In this document: positions 1 through 7,113 of the stretch, piece after piece | Layout of the letters: the number at the start of each line of letters is the position of its first letter | Numbering within the stretch: the stretch's first letter is position 1 | Assembly: GCA_051955775.1 (NCBI GenBank) | Contig: JBQCGJ010000075.1 | Location: forward strand, 1 to 14,732 | Length of the DNA: 14,732 nt | Reading direction: 5' to 3' | Source of the DNA: DASUHT01 sp051955775 | GTDB lineage: Bacteria > Actinomycetota > Thermoleophilia > Gaiellales > JAICJC01 | Translations under genes and position numbers: made by a program | The notes under the pieces: model-generated | What the model saw: only the letters and a program-made list of their open reading frames with translations | What the model was told of the DNA's origin: nothing | Databases searched by the model: none

Positions 1-747
1 GACGGCTGGCTGCCGATGGTGCAGGGCGCGTGGTCGTACCAGATCCCGACCGAGCCCGAGGATGACTACCCGATCCCGGTGTGGTACCGGATCGCGTTCG
101 ACGTGGACGAGGTGCCGGACGGGCTCGAGCTTCTGATCGACGGCTTCGCGGGCATCGAGTGGCGGCTGTTCGTGAACGGGTCGCGATGCGAGGCGGCGCC
201 GGTGCCGTCGGGCCTGGACGCGCAGATCGGCGCGGTCGACATCTCCGGGCTCGTCGAGCGCGGCCGCAACGTGATCGCCGTGCGGCTGCTGGTGGGCGGC
301 CCCACCGACGGGCTGCTCGATCTGGTGAAGCTGCGCGGCGACTTCCGGATCACATCCGGCGGGGCGATCGGAGCAGCGCCGGAGCCGGCCCGGCCGGCGA
401 GCTGGACCGAGCAGGGCTGCCCCTTCTACTCGGGGTCTGCCGTGTACCGGTCGACCGCCATGCTGCCCGAGAGCCTGGACGGCGCACGCGTCTTCCTCGA
501 GGCGGACGCCGGCGACGACGCCCTCGAGGTGCTCGTGAACGGGCAGCCGGCGGGGGTGCGGCTGTGGCCTCCGTACGCGATCGAGGTGACCGCGCAGGCC
601 GTGCCGGGCGAGAACACGCTCGAGCTGCGAGTCGCGAACACGGCGATCAACCTGCTGAGCGCGAAGCCGCGCCCGTCCGGGCTGCGGGCGGCCCCCCGGA
701 TCCTCGTGCGGCGCGCGGTCGAGCTCGACCTGGAGGCGGACGGGTGA
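1..747 (+). CDS. Glycoside-hydrolase-like protein, C-terminal beta-sandwich part (5' end outside window)
   Basis: The frame is open from the first base, so this is the C-terminal 248 residues of a larger protein; the ATG at 16 is probably internal. Two jelly-roll, sugar-binding-like segments can be seen. The first covers roughly residues 25-115 (strands around WYRIAFDV, then RLFVNGS, then a hydrophobic strand near GRNVIAVRLL). The second covers about residues 140-225, with the pattern VLVNG, then WPPYAIEVT, then PGENTLELRVANT. The last pattern is typical of galactose-binding-like modules in GH2 and GH106 (alpha-L-rhamnosidase-type) enzymes. No catalytic residues lie in the visible part, so the specificity cannot be stated. 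The stop codon overlaps the GTG start of the next gene by 4 bases, implying one operon. Family-level confidence is fair; the exact family is inference. Confidence 0.6.
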   Translation, partial: DGWLPMVQGAWSYQIPTEPEDDYPIPVWYRIAFDVDEVPDGLELLIDGFAGIEWRLFVNGSRCEAAPVPSGLDAQIGAVDISGLVERGRNVIAVRLLVGGPTDGLLDLVKLRGDFRITSGGAIGAAPEPARPASWTEQGCPFYSGSAVYRSTAMLPESLDGARVFLEADAGDDALEVLVNGQPAGVRLWPPYAIEVTAQAVPGENTLELRVANTAINLLSAKPRPSGLRAAPRILVRRAVELDLEADG

Positions 748-1223
748 GCGGCGAGCTCGTGGCTCGCCCGCTCGAAGCCGGCGTGTTCGCGCGCTATGGG
801 TCGGTGGTCGCGCAACCCACCCGCGCACATGACGCCAACGGCCCCGGCTGGCGCTGGTGGGCCGAGACGGCCAGCCTCGCCTCCACCGGCGATGCCTACG
901 GTGTGGGGGTCCTCGACCTCGAGCCCGCCCCGCTGGGGTTCGACTGGGCCGAGCGCCACCTGCGCTCGCCGGAGATGATCGTCGCGCTCTCGGGCGACTG
1001 CCTCGTCTACGTCGCACCGGCCGATCCCGCCTCGGACGAGCCGGGAGCCTTCGAGGTGTTCCGGCTGCGTCCCGGCCAGGGCGTGATCCTCAACCCCGGC
1101 GTGTGGCACGGCGCCCCGCTGGCGGCCGGCGGTCGCGCCGCAGCGATGGTGCTGCTGCGGGAGCGAACCGGCCTCGAGGACGTGGCTATCGTGCGGTTCG
1201 ACCAGGTGCCGGTGGCAGGATGA
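744..1223 (+). CDS. Ureidoglycolate lyase (AllA)-like cupin
   Basis: This is a 159-residue protein, matching the roughly 160 residues of E. coli AllA, which cleaves ureidoglycolate to glyoxylate and urea at the end of purine/allantoin breakdown. Family-like features are an N-terminal 'PL...F..YG' segment (residues 9-19), ERH at 70-72 opening a cupin strand, LVYVAP at 87-92, and PGQGVILNPGVWHGAP at 110-125 with the GxWH signature at 119-122. The GTG start at 744 overlaps the preceding stop as GTGA, so translation is probably coupled. The same frame stays open far upstream, but that part is an out-of-frame shadow of the preceding gene. Members of this cupin family also occur outside purine catabolism, so the substrate is unproven. 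A ferritin-like gene follows after 27 bases. Confidence 0.7.
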   Translation: MSGELVARPLEAGVFARYGSVVAQPTRAHDANGPGWRWWAETASLASTGDAYGVGVLDLEPAPLGFDWAERHLRSPEMIVALSGDCLVYVAPADPASDEPGAFEVFRLRPGQGVILNPGVWHGAPLAAGGRAAAMVLLRERTGLEDVAIVRFDQVPVAG

Positions 1224-1234
1224 GCAGCAAATCG

Positions 1235-1243
1235 GGGAAAGGA
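1235..1243 (+). promoter_or_regulatory. Ribosome binding site of the ferritin-like gene
   Basis: The purine run GGGAAAGGA ends 7 bases before the ATG at 1251 and supports that start. An ATG at 1243 is in another frame. The short 27-base gap after the AllA-like gene holds no convincing promoter or terminator, so read-through from upstream is likely. Confidence 0.5.
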
Positions 1244-1250
1244 TGGAGCG

Positions 1251-2615
1251 ATGCCGATCGTTGATCGCCGCGACTTCGGAGGCCGCTTCTCGGTCAAGGA
1301 GAACTCTCAGCGGCTCGCGAACTACCGCTATCTCGAGATCCAGCTGATGGAGATGATCGGGGGCTGGTCGCACACGACCCCCGAACTGGCCTTCAAGGCC
1401 GCCTTCGGCTACCAGGTGTACGACCACGCCCAGGCGGCCACGATGCTGGGTGAGCGGCTGTACGAGCTGCGCTCGGGCCGAGAGCGGCAGGAGCCGGCAA
1501 CCGACGACTTCGCCCGCCTGTGCGAGCACGTATGGAACCTGGAGACGACGGTCGAGCGGCTGGTGGCCGTCTACCGCGTGCTGGAGCCGCACCTGGTCAG
1601 CACCTACGTGTACCACGCCGATGCGACCGACCCCATGGCCGACGCCCCCACCGGGCGGATGCTGCGGCAGGTCGCCGCCATGGATCAGGCCCACGTCGCG
1701 TGGGGCCAGGCGGTGCTCGACTCGCTGACGCAGGATGGCGACGCCCGCCGCCGGGCGCTCGAGGTGCAGTCCGACCTCGAGCAGCGGCTGGTCGAATGCG
1801 GCGGCGTCACGGGTCAGGGCATCGAGTCGCACTGGCTGGCCTTCCACAGCGCCCGCGAGACCGACCGGTCGGCAGCCCGCGTGAAGCGCGGAAAAGGCGG
1901 CCACCGGTTCGAGAAGCACTGCCCGCCGCTCGACCATCCGGTGGTCGAGGAGCCGTTCTGGTTCTCGGACGATCTGGCCGACTTCGCGGTCTACGAGACC
2001 GAGGACGAGTGGTCGATCGAGGGGTTCCGGGGCAAGTTCCACCAGCTCCTGTACGGCGAGGTCGAGACCACCGACCGGATGGGCAAGATGATCGCCGAGT
2101 TCCCCGACCTGCCATGGGAGATGCGCACGGAGCTCGCCCACCAGATGTGGGACGAGGCGCGCCACATCGAGATCGTGGCCAAGGCCTGCGAGGAGCTGAT
2201 GGGCACCGAGCTCGGCTACGGCCCGTGGTCGCTCGTGTGGTGGTGGATGCAGAACGAGGAGGACCCGCTGAAGCGGATCACCGTCACCAACTCGTGGGCA
2301 GAGGCGAACCTCATGCAGACCCTGCGAATCTGGCGCGACAAGGCCGCCGAGCGGGGCTACGAGAGGATCGCCGAGCTGGCCGACTACCTGCAGGCGGACG
2401 AGCTCACGCACGTCAAGCTGGCCACCCGCTGGATCCGCAAGCTGGTCGAGAACGACCCCCAGGAGCGCGACGAGCTCGTGCGCTGGGGGCAGGGCGCCGT
2501 CGAGCGGATCGAGGGATTCCACAACCCCGGCACGGAGGTCGGCGCCGTGCACTTCACGTTCCTGCAGCGCCCGCCCTCGGGGCGTGTGCACGAGAGCAGC
2601 GTGATCGGCGAGTAG
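1251..2615 (+). CDS. Ferritin-like di-metal protein, two four-helix halves
   Basis: 454 residues, mostly helical and without signal peptide or membrane segment, so cytoplasmic. The C-terminal half carries a full ferritin-like metal site pattern: Glu270/Glu272 in a first helix, DEARH at 301-305 (ExxRH type), Glu351 in a third helix (SWAEANL) and ADELTH at 382-387 (ExxH). This is the arrangement of carboxylate-bridged diiron proteins, including hydroxylases, oxidases and storage proteins. The N-terminal half shows a weaker copy: Glu29/Glu34, YDHA at 57-60, Glu98/Glu102 and MDQAH at 144-148, suggesting internal duplication with altered ligands. I do not recognise a characterised family; it has some feel of the DUF455 ferritin-like group. 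The neighbouring AllA-like gene hints at nitrogenous metabolite oxidation, but that is inference. Confidence 0.65.
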   Translation: MPIVDRRDFGGRFSVKENSQRLANYRYLEIQLMEMIGGWSHTTPELAFKAAFGYQVYDHAQAATMLGERLYELRSGRERQEPATDDFARLCEHVWNLETTVERLVAVYRVLEPHLVSTYVYHADATDPMADAPTGRMLRQVAAMDQAHVAWGQAVLDSLTQDGDARRRALEVQSDLEQRLVECGGVTGQGIESHWLAFHSARETDRSAARVKRGKGGHRFEKHCPPLDHPVVEEPFWFSDDLADFAVYETEDEWSIEGFRGKFHQLLYGEVETTDRMGKMIAEFPDLPWEMRTELAHQMWDEARHIEIVAKACEELMGTELGYGPWSLVWWWMQNEEDPLKRITVTNSWAEANLMQTLRIWRDKAAERGYERIAELADYLQADELTHVKLATRWIRKLVENDPQERDELVRWGQGAVERIEGFHNPGTEVGAVHFTFLQRPPSGRVHESSVIGE

Positions 2616-2629
2616 CCCGTTTCGGCTAC
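2612..2629. terminator. Short bidirectional hairpin between convergent genes
   Basis: GTAGCC at 2612-2617 and GGCTAC at 2624-2629 are perfect inverted repeats around a 6-base loop. The stop codons of both converging genes (TAG on each strand) lie inside the stem arms. The symmetry would work in both directions, but there is no T-tract and the stem is only 6 bp, so termination is plausible rather than shown. Confidence 0.3.
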
Positions 2630-3165
2630 GGACCGATCACCCTCGCCACGTCGCTCAGGTCGTCATTCAGCTGGTGGTCGCGTCCGGGCAGCCGGTGCAC
2701 GGTGGCCTGCGGGATCGCGCGGGCGTACAGGTCGGCATGCGAGGGCGGCGCGGTCTCGTCACCGAGTCCATGGAAGACGTGCACCGGCACGCCCTGCGGC
2801 AGCCTCGCGCCGAGGTCGGCGGGCAGCTCGAACTCGTCCCCGGGCCAGCCACCCTCACCCACGAACGGCGCGGCGATCAGCACGATCGCGGACAGCTCAT
2901 GGTGCGGCGGCTGGTCTGCCAGAGCCTGGATCAGGATGGTGCCGCCGACCGAATGGCCGACCACCATGGCGCCGTCGTCCAGGTCGGCCATCTCACGCCG
3001 GATCGCGGCGCTCCACCCTGCGTAGCTCGGATCGTCCTCGGTCGGCATCCGCGGATAGCGAACCTCGCTGCCGTCGCCGAGCTCCCGCCTCAGGTCGTCG
3101 ACCAGCCTGGCGTCCCAGTCGTCATGCGCGCCCGCGCCGCCGCCCTGGATGAACAGGATCTGCAC
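2626..3165 (-). CDS. Small alpha/beta hydrolase (serine hydrolase, RBBP9/YdeN-like)
   Basis: 179 residues with a compact alpha/beta-hydrolase layout. A first strand (QILFIQGGG, residues 2-10) leads to the oxyanion region. The nucleophile elbow is GHSVGG with Ser72, the acid is probably Asp136 in FHGLGDET, and the histidine is His164 in GRDHQLND. These give a complete Ser-Asp-His triad. The length and the HxxND-like ending resemble small RBBP9/YdeN-type hydrolases, whose substrates are mostly unknown. I chose the GTG at 3165 because a strong GGGGAGGA stands 6 bases upstream and the fold begins immediately. The frame stays open to 3414 on the minus strand, but the extra residues are arginine/proline-rich and lack fold character. 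It converges on the ferritin-like gene with 10 bases between them. Confidence 0.8.
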   Translation of the reverse strand: MQILFIQGGGAGAHDDWDARLVDDLRRELGDGSEVRYPRMPTEDDPSYAGWSAAIRREMADLDDGAMVVGHSVGGTILIQALADQPPHHELSAIVLIAAPFVGEGGWPGDEFELPADLGARLPQGVPVHVFHGLGDETAPPSHADLYARAIPQATVHRLPGRDHQLNDDLSDVARVIGP

Positions 3166-3170
3166 AGTTG

Positions 3171-3178
3171 TCCTCCCC
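3171..3178 (-). promoter_or_regulatory. Strong ribosome binding site fixing a GTG start
   Basis: Read on the minus strand, GGGGAGGA is followed by CAACT and then GTG at 3165. This is one of the best Shine-Dalgarno sequences in the window, and it rules against the longer open frame that reaches upstream. Confidence 0.65.
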
Positions 3179-3307
3179 ACCGACGGGGGCCTGGCCCCGG
3201 AGTTCATGGCAGAGGCTAGCGAACGATGAAGGCGTCGAACACGACGTTGGCCGAGCGGGAGTGGGCATCCCTGGTTCCCGTCGTTCACCCGTCGCGGGGC
3301 CGGCGTC

Positions 3308-4381
3308 TTACTGAGCGGGGCCGTTGGCCGGGGTGACGGTGGTCGTCTGGGTCGTGCCCGTCTGATCGACGTACTCGACGGACGTCGCAGCACCGGGCTG
3401 CCGGCTGGTGACAATGGCCGTCAGCCCTGCCGGCGAGGAGACCGGATGGCCGCCGAGCGAGGTGATCAGGTCGCCTGGAGCCAGACCTGCGGAGTCCGCG
3501 GGTCCGCCGGGCACGACGGCCGTCACCACTGCGCCCGAACCGCCGAAGTCGTTGCTGGAAACCTCCACGCCGAGAAAGGCGGTGCCGCCGACATGGATCC
3601 GCGACGAGGCGTCACCGTTCTCGATCTGCCTCGCGATCGACAGCGCACTGTTGATCGGGATCGCCCAACCCTGGCCGGTCGAGGCCTGCTGGAATCCCTG
3701 CGCGGAGGCGGCCGTGTCCATCCCGATCACCTGGCCCGACGCGTTCAGCAGCGGCCCACCGGAGTCGCCGGGCCGGAGAGCGGCGTTCGTCTCGATCAAC
3801 CCGCTCAGGTGCTCGCTGCCACCCTGGTCGTCGCTGACGGTGATCGCGCGGCCGGTGCCGGTCACCGCGCCGGACGCGGTGGTCAGCGAGCCGGTGCCGC
3901 CGGCGTTTCCGACCGCCCGTACGGACTCGCCGACGCTGAGCGCCGACGAGTCGCCCAGGGACACGGTCTTCAGGTTCGAGGCGCCGTTGGCCTGCAGGAC
4001 GGCGACGTCGTCCGCCACGTCGTAGCCCACGACCCTGGCGGTGTAGCTGCGGCCCGTCGCCGGCACGACGATCTTGATCGTGGTCGCGCCATGGATGACG
4101 TGGTTATTGGTCAGCACCTCGCCCGACGACGTCAGCACCATGCCGGTGCCCGCCGCCCGGGCACCCTGGTAGGCCAGGTTGGTGTCGATGACGACAACGC
4201 CGGTTCCGACCTGTCTCGCGCGGGTGTGGGCAAGTGCCAGGCCGGCGGCGATCACGGCCGCGACAAGAACGACGAGCACGGCCGGCACGATGCGGGCGCG
4301 GAATTTTCGCGGTGGATTCGGCAGCTGCGGGAGCTCTGTGCCGTAGAGCTCGACCGCGTCGTCTCGTTCGTTCTCATCCAT
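3308..4381 (-). CDS. Membrane-anchored HtrA/DegP-type serine protease with PDZ domain
   Basis: 357 residues counted from the ATG at 4381. A short acidic cytoplasmic N-terminus (1-25) is followed by one transmembrane segment at about 31-51. A trypsin-like S1C protease domain follows at about 58-255, then a PDZ domain at about 265-350. Catalytic residues are visible: His94 in TNNHVIHG, Asp125 in DVADDVAVL and Ser207 in GDSGGP. The PDZ part has the FLGVEV start, PGGPADSAGL and GDLITSLGG. Proteins of this design sit on the outer face of the membrane and degrade or sense misfolded envelope proteins. Upstream codons in the same frame are arginine-rich and overlap the region behind the MetE-like gene; the chosen ATG has a modest GAGG 9 bases ahead. 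Downstream lies the small hydrolase on the same strand after 142 bases. Confidence 0.92.
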   Translation of the reverse strand: MDENERDDAVELYGTELPQLPNPPRKFRARIVPAVLVVLVAAVIAAGLALAHTRARQVGTGVVVIDTNLAYQGARAAGTGMVLTSSGEVLTNNHVIHGATTIKIVVPATGRSYTARVVGYDVADDVAVLQANGASNLKTVSLGDSSALSVGESVRAVGNAGGTGSLTTASGAVTGTGRAITVSDDQGGSEHLSGLIETNAALRPGDSGGPLLNASGQVIGMDTAASAQGFQQASTGQGWAIPINSALSIARQIENGDASSRIHVGGTAFLGVEVSSNDFGGSGAVVTAVVPGGPADSAGLAPGDLITSLGGHPVSSPAGLTAIVTSRQPGAATSVEYVDQTGTTQTTTVTPANGPAQ

Positions 4382-4430
4382 CAAAGGCAGCCTCGCAGCG
4401 AGAGGTGCGCGCGAGCCGAGAACCTGCTTG

Positions 4431-4449
4431 GAACACGCTGAGAGCGTTC
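4431..4449 (-). terminator. Bulged hairpin behind the MetE-like gene
   Basis: On the minus strand GAACGCT and AGCGTGTTC pair with a CTC loop and a single bulged G (7 pairs). The hairpin starts about 18 bases after the stop of the MetE-like gene and lies ahead of the protease start. There is no T-run, so it may be a weak terminator, a processing stem or chance. Confidence 0.25.
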
Positions 4450-4467
4450 GCCCTTCGCAGCGGGACG

Positions 4468-5613
4468 TCAGCGGCTCCACAGCCGGCCGGCGATCCGCCC
4501 CACCAGCTCGAGCTTGCGCCACTGCGCGCTTGTGTCGGTGTCGTTGCCGACCATGACCGAGGCGAATCCGCACTGCGGCGAGACGGCCAGGCGGTCGATG
4601 CCGCCCGCGATCGCCGCCGCCTCGTCCATCCGCCGCATGAGCTCGTCCTCGGATTCGAGGTCGCGCACCTTCGAGCTGATCAGCCCCATCACCATCACCG
4701 AGCCGGGACGGAGGAAGCGGATGGGCTCGAACCCGCCGTCACGACCCAGGTCATCCCATTCCACCAGGAACGTGTCGTACGGCAGGCCTCCGAACACCGC
4801 CTCGGCCACGGGCTCCAGCGACCCCTCGCACATCCACGATGAGCGGTAGTTCCCGCGGCAGATGTGCAGCGCGGTGGTGACGTGGTCCGGGATGCCCTCC
4901 AGGACGGCGGTGTCGGCCGCCAGAGCGGCCGCGATCAGCGCCTTCGGGTCGTGGCCCTCCGCGCGGAACCGAGCCACCCACGCCGGGTCGACCAGATAGG
5001 GGTACAGCGGGAAGTCGAACTGGATGTAGCGCGCGCCGGCCGCGACCGCGTCGGCCACCAGCGCCCGCTCGATCTCGATCGCGTGCGCGACGAACTCGTC
5101 AAGGTCGGCATAGCCGCGGTCGGTCAACCCGCGCTTGAACGTGAACGGGTGCCCGAAGATCGAGGCGGCCGGGAAGGTGACCTTGAAGGGATGGCCCGTG
5201 ATCGACGCCATGAAGGCCGCCTCGCGGGCCGCCGGGCTGTCGACGGGGCGGAGCCGGTCGACGATCTCGTGCACGGCCAGCTCGGCCGGCCGGCCGTGAT
5301 CGTCATGGAAGGTCACGACGTTGTCTGTGCGGAATCCCTCCACCGCGTCGTAGAACGAGTTCAGGAACATCCAGCGGCGGAACTCGCCGTCGGTCACCAC
5401 ATCAAGCCCACACGCGATCTGGCGCTCGACCACCTCGCGGATCGCCGCGTCCTCGAGCTCCGTCAAGGACGTCCGGTCCTGCTCCCGCTCCTCGGCGAGC
5501 ACCGCCGAGTGGCCCGGTGCGTAGAACTCCTCCACCGCCCGCCGCAACGCCGCAGGCCGCAGCAGGCTTCCCACCACCTCCGCCCGGGCCGGGCGCCGAG
5601 CCCCGCCGCTCAT
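4468..5613 (-). CDS. MetE-like (cobalamin-independent methionine synthase II family) protein
   Basis: 381 residues, about the size of the catalytic C-terminal barrel of MetE alone, with no N-terminal MetE half. It opens with VVGSLLRP (13-20), typical of this fold. GEFRRWMFLNSF (76-87) fits the substrate region. The expected zinc ligands are present: His250 and Cys252 in ALHICRGN, Glu285 in FLVEWDD and Cys348 in SPQCGF. The family moves a methyl group to a thiol using zinc; stand-alone members include archaeal-type methionine synthases and enzymes of uncertain substrate such as YxjG-like proteins. The acceptor and methyl donor cannot be read from the sequence. It is transcribed away from the dihydropyrimidinase operon across a 105-base divergent spacer. 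The ATG at 5613 has only a weak Shine-Dalgarno, but the conserved domain begins within 13 residues. Confidence 0.85.
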   Translation of the reverse strand: MSGGARRPARAEVVGSLLRPAALRRAVEEFYAPGHSAVLAEEREQDRTSLTELEDAAIREVVERQIACGLDVVTDGEFRRWMFLNSFYDAVEGFRTDNVVTFHDDHGRPAELAVHEIVDRLRPVDSPAAREAAFMASITGHPFKVTFPAASIFGHPFTFKRGLTDRGYADLDEFVAHAIEIERALVADAVAAGARYIQFDFPLYPYLVDPAWVARFRAEGHDPKALIAAALAADTAVLEGIPDHVTTALHICRGNYRSSWMCEGSLEPVAEAVFGGLPYDTFLVEWDDLGRDGGFEPIRFLRPGSVMVMGLISSKVRDLESEDELMRRMDEAAAIAGGIDRLAVSPQCGFASVMVGNDTDTSAQWRKLELVGRIAGRLWSR

Positions 5614-5647
5614 CCGCCGATGCGGTCGTCGACACGGCTCATCGAGT

Positions 5648-5671
5648 CCATCCTGTCACACCGGCGGATGG
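5648..5671. promoter_or_regulatory. Inverted repeat, possible operator of the dihydropyrimidinase operon
   Basis: CCATCC at 5648-5653 and GGATGG at 5666-5671 are perfect inverted half-sites 18 bases apart centre to centre. A further matching G/C pair lies just outside them (5646/5673). It sits in the divergent spacer and brackets the proposed -35 element, where a dimeric repressor could block access. No regulator gene is seen nearby, so this is suggestive only. Confidence 0.3.
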
Positions 5672-5682
5672 TCCAATACGAT
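5655..5682 (+). promoter_or_regulatory. Candidate sigma-70-type promoter for the dihydropyrimidinase operon
   Basis: GTCACA (5655-5660, 4 of 6 matches to TTGACA), a 16-base spacer and TACGAT (5677-5682, 4 of 6 to TATAAT) precede the gene. They would start transcription near 5689 and give a leader of about 30 bases. Confidence 0.3.
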
Positions 5683-5718
5683 CTGCCCGTCCGCGGATCG
5701 GATGAGAGGAGCCGAGCG

Positions 5719-7113
5719 ATGCCAGACACCACCCTGATCGCCAACGGAACTGTTGTCACGGCCGACGGTGAGTTCGCCGGCGACGTCCTGATCGAGGGGG
5801 ACACGATCGCCGCGGTCGGCCGAATCGACGCCCCGGCGGAGGCCGAGGTCGTCGACGCCGGCGGATGCTTTGTGCTGCCCGGGCTGATCGACAACCACAC
5901 CCACCTGTCCATGCCGTTCATGGGCATGATGTCGTCGGACGACTACGACACCGGAACGCAGGCCGCCGCGGCCGGCGGCGTGACCTGCCTGGTCGACTTC
6001 GCGATCCAGCGGGAGCCGGACAACCTGCAATCGGCGCTGGACGAGTGGTCGGGTCGCGCGCAGGGTGCGGCACACGTCGACTACGGCTTCCACATGGCGA
6101 TCACGAACGCCAATGACGCGGTGCTCGACGACATGAACGCCATGGTCGACGCCGGGATCTGCTCGTTCAAGCTGTTCATGGCGTACAAGGGCGAGCTGAT
6201 GGCGCGCGACGACGACCTGGCCGCCTGCATGGAGCGGGCCCGCGACCTGGATGCGCTGACCATGGTGCATGCAGAGAACGGCGATCTGATCGACCTGTAC
6301 GTGAAGCGCGCGCTGGCGAACGGGGAGACCTCGGCCGTCAACCACGCCAGGACGCGTCCGGAGTTCGTGGAGGCCGAGGCCACCGACCGCGCGGCCAGGA
6401 TCGCGGAGAGCGTCGGGGCGACGCTGTTCGTCGTCCACGTGACCTGCGCCGCCGCCGCGGCCGAGATCGAGCAGGCCAAGCAGCGCGGCGTGCAGGTGAC
6501 CGGCGAGACGTGCTTCCAGTACCTGGTGCACACCATCGACGACCTGGCCCGGCCGGGTGTCGAGGGCTGCCGGTACATCTGCTCGCCGCCGCTGCGCGAC
6601 GCCGCCAACCACGAGCCGCTGTGGGACTACGTGAAGCGCGGCGTCCTGGAGAGCATCTCCACCGACCACTGCCCGTTCAACGACGAGCAGAAGTCGCGCG
6701 GGCTGGAGAACTTCAGCCTGGTGCCGAACGGCCTGGCCGTGATCCAGCACCGGCTGCCGAAGCTGTGGGACGAGGGCGTCAACGGGGGCCGGATCACGCG
6801 CTCCGAGCTCGTCGCCCGTACCTCGACCACGATCGCTCGGCGGTTCGGCCTCGAGCGCAAGGGCGCGCTCTTGCCCGGCTACGACGCCGACATCGTCGTG
6901 CTCGACCCCAGCGCCCCCCGCGCGTACGGCCGGGCCAACTCGTTCATGAACGTCGACTACGACCTGTACGAGGGGCAGACAGGCACGGCCAGCGTGCGCC
7001 ACACCTACTCCCGCGGCACGCTCGTGTACGACCAGGGCAAGATCCTGACGGAGCCGGGACACGGCCGGTTCGTCCGCCGCTCACTGCAGCCCAACGTCGC
7101 GGTCAGCCGGTGA
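5719..7113 (+). CDS. hydA: Dihydropyrimidinase / hydantoinase
   Basis: 464 residues, standard for cyclic amidohydrolases that open the ring of 5,6-dihydrouracil, dihydrothymine or hydantoins to N-carbamoyl amino acids. All binuclear metal ligands are visible: His60 and His62 in DNHTH, the carboxylated Lys151 in SFKLFMAYKG, His184 in MVHAEN, His240 in VVHVT and Asp316 in STDHCPF. Tyr156 in MAYKG and SPPLR at 289-293 also fit dihydropyrimidinase. The FKLFMAYKG and STDHCPF signatures favour dihydropyrimidinase/D-hydantoinase over allantoinase. The ATG at 5719 follows GAGAGGA by 8 bases; the frame is open further upstream, but that part lies antisense to the MetE-like gene. Its stop overlaps the next gene's GTG start by 4 bases, making it first in a three-gene operon. 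Confidence 0.9.
   Translation: MPDTTLIANGTVVTADGEFAGDVLIEGDTIAAVGRIDAPAEAEVVDAGGCFVLPGLIDNHTHLSMPFMGMMSSDDYDTGTQAAAAGGVTCLVDFAIQREPDNLQSALDEWSGRAQGAAHVDYGFHMAITNANDAVLDDMNAMVDAGICSFKLFMAYKGELMARDDDLAACMERARDLDALTMVHAENGDLIDLYVKRALANGETSAVNHARTRPEFVEAEATDRAARIAESVGATLFVVHVTCAAAAAEIEQAKQRGVQVTGETCFQYLVHTIDDLARPGVEGCRYICSPPLRDAANHEPLWDYVKRGVLESISTDHCPFNDEQKSRGLENFSLVPNGLAVIQHRLPKLWDEGVNGGRITRSELVARTSTTIARRFGLERKGALLPGYDADIVVLDPSAPRAYGRANSFMNVDYDLYEGQTGTASVRHTYSRGTLVYDQGKILTEPGHGRFVRRSLQPNVAVSR

Noticed and set aside
426..2591. A 721-codon open frame on the minus strand
   Set aside because: It runs antisense across the end of the glycoside-hydrolase-like gene, the AllA-like gene and the ferritin-like gene, all with recognisable motifs. 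Its translation is rich in L, R, V, H and P without domain features, as expected of a high-G+C shadow frame.
3186..3198. GGGGCC-T-GGCCCC palindrome in the 142-base gap behind the protease gene
   Set aside because: The centre is too short for a good hairpin, it is pure G/C in a G+C-rich background, and it lies after the protease stop without a T-tract. Nothing else stands out in this gap.
3166..3414. N-terminal extension of the small alpha/beta hydrolase
   Set aside because: The extra residues are Arg/Pro-rich and overlap the 3' end of the protease gene. The GTG at 3165 has a strong Shine-Dalgarno and the fold starts there.
5656..7062. A 468-codon open frame on the minus strand
   Set aside because: It lies entirely opposite the dihydropyrimidinase, which has all catalytic ligands. 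The antisense product shows no motif.
5719..7113. Allantoinase (AllB) as the identity of the cyclic amidohydrolase, to complete an allantoin pathway with the AllA-like gene
   Set aside because: The SFKLFMAYKG and STDHCPF signatures are those of dihydropyrimidinase/hydantoinase. Allantoinases differ around the carboxylated lysine, so a full allantoin pathway is not supported here.
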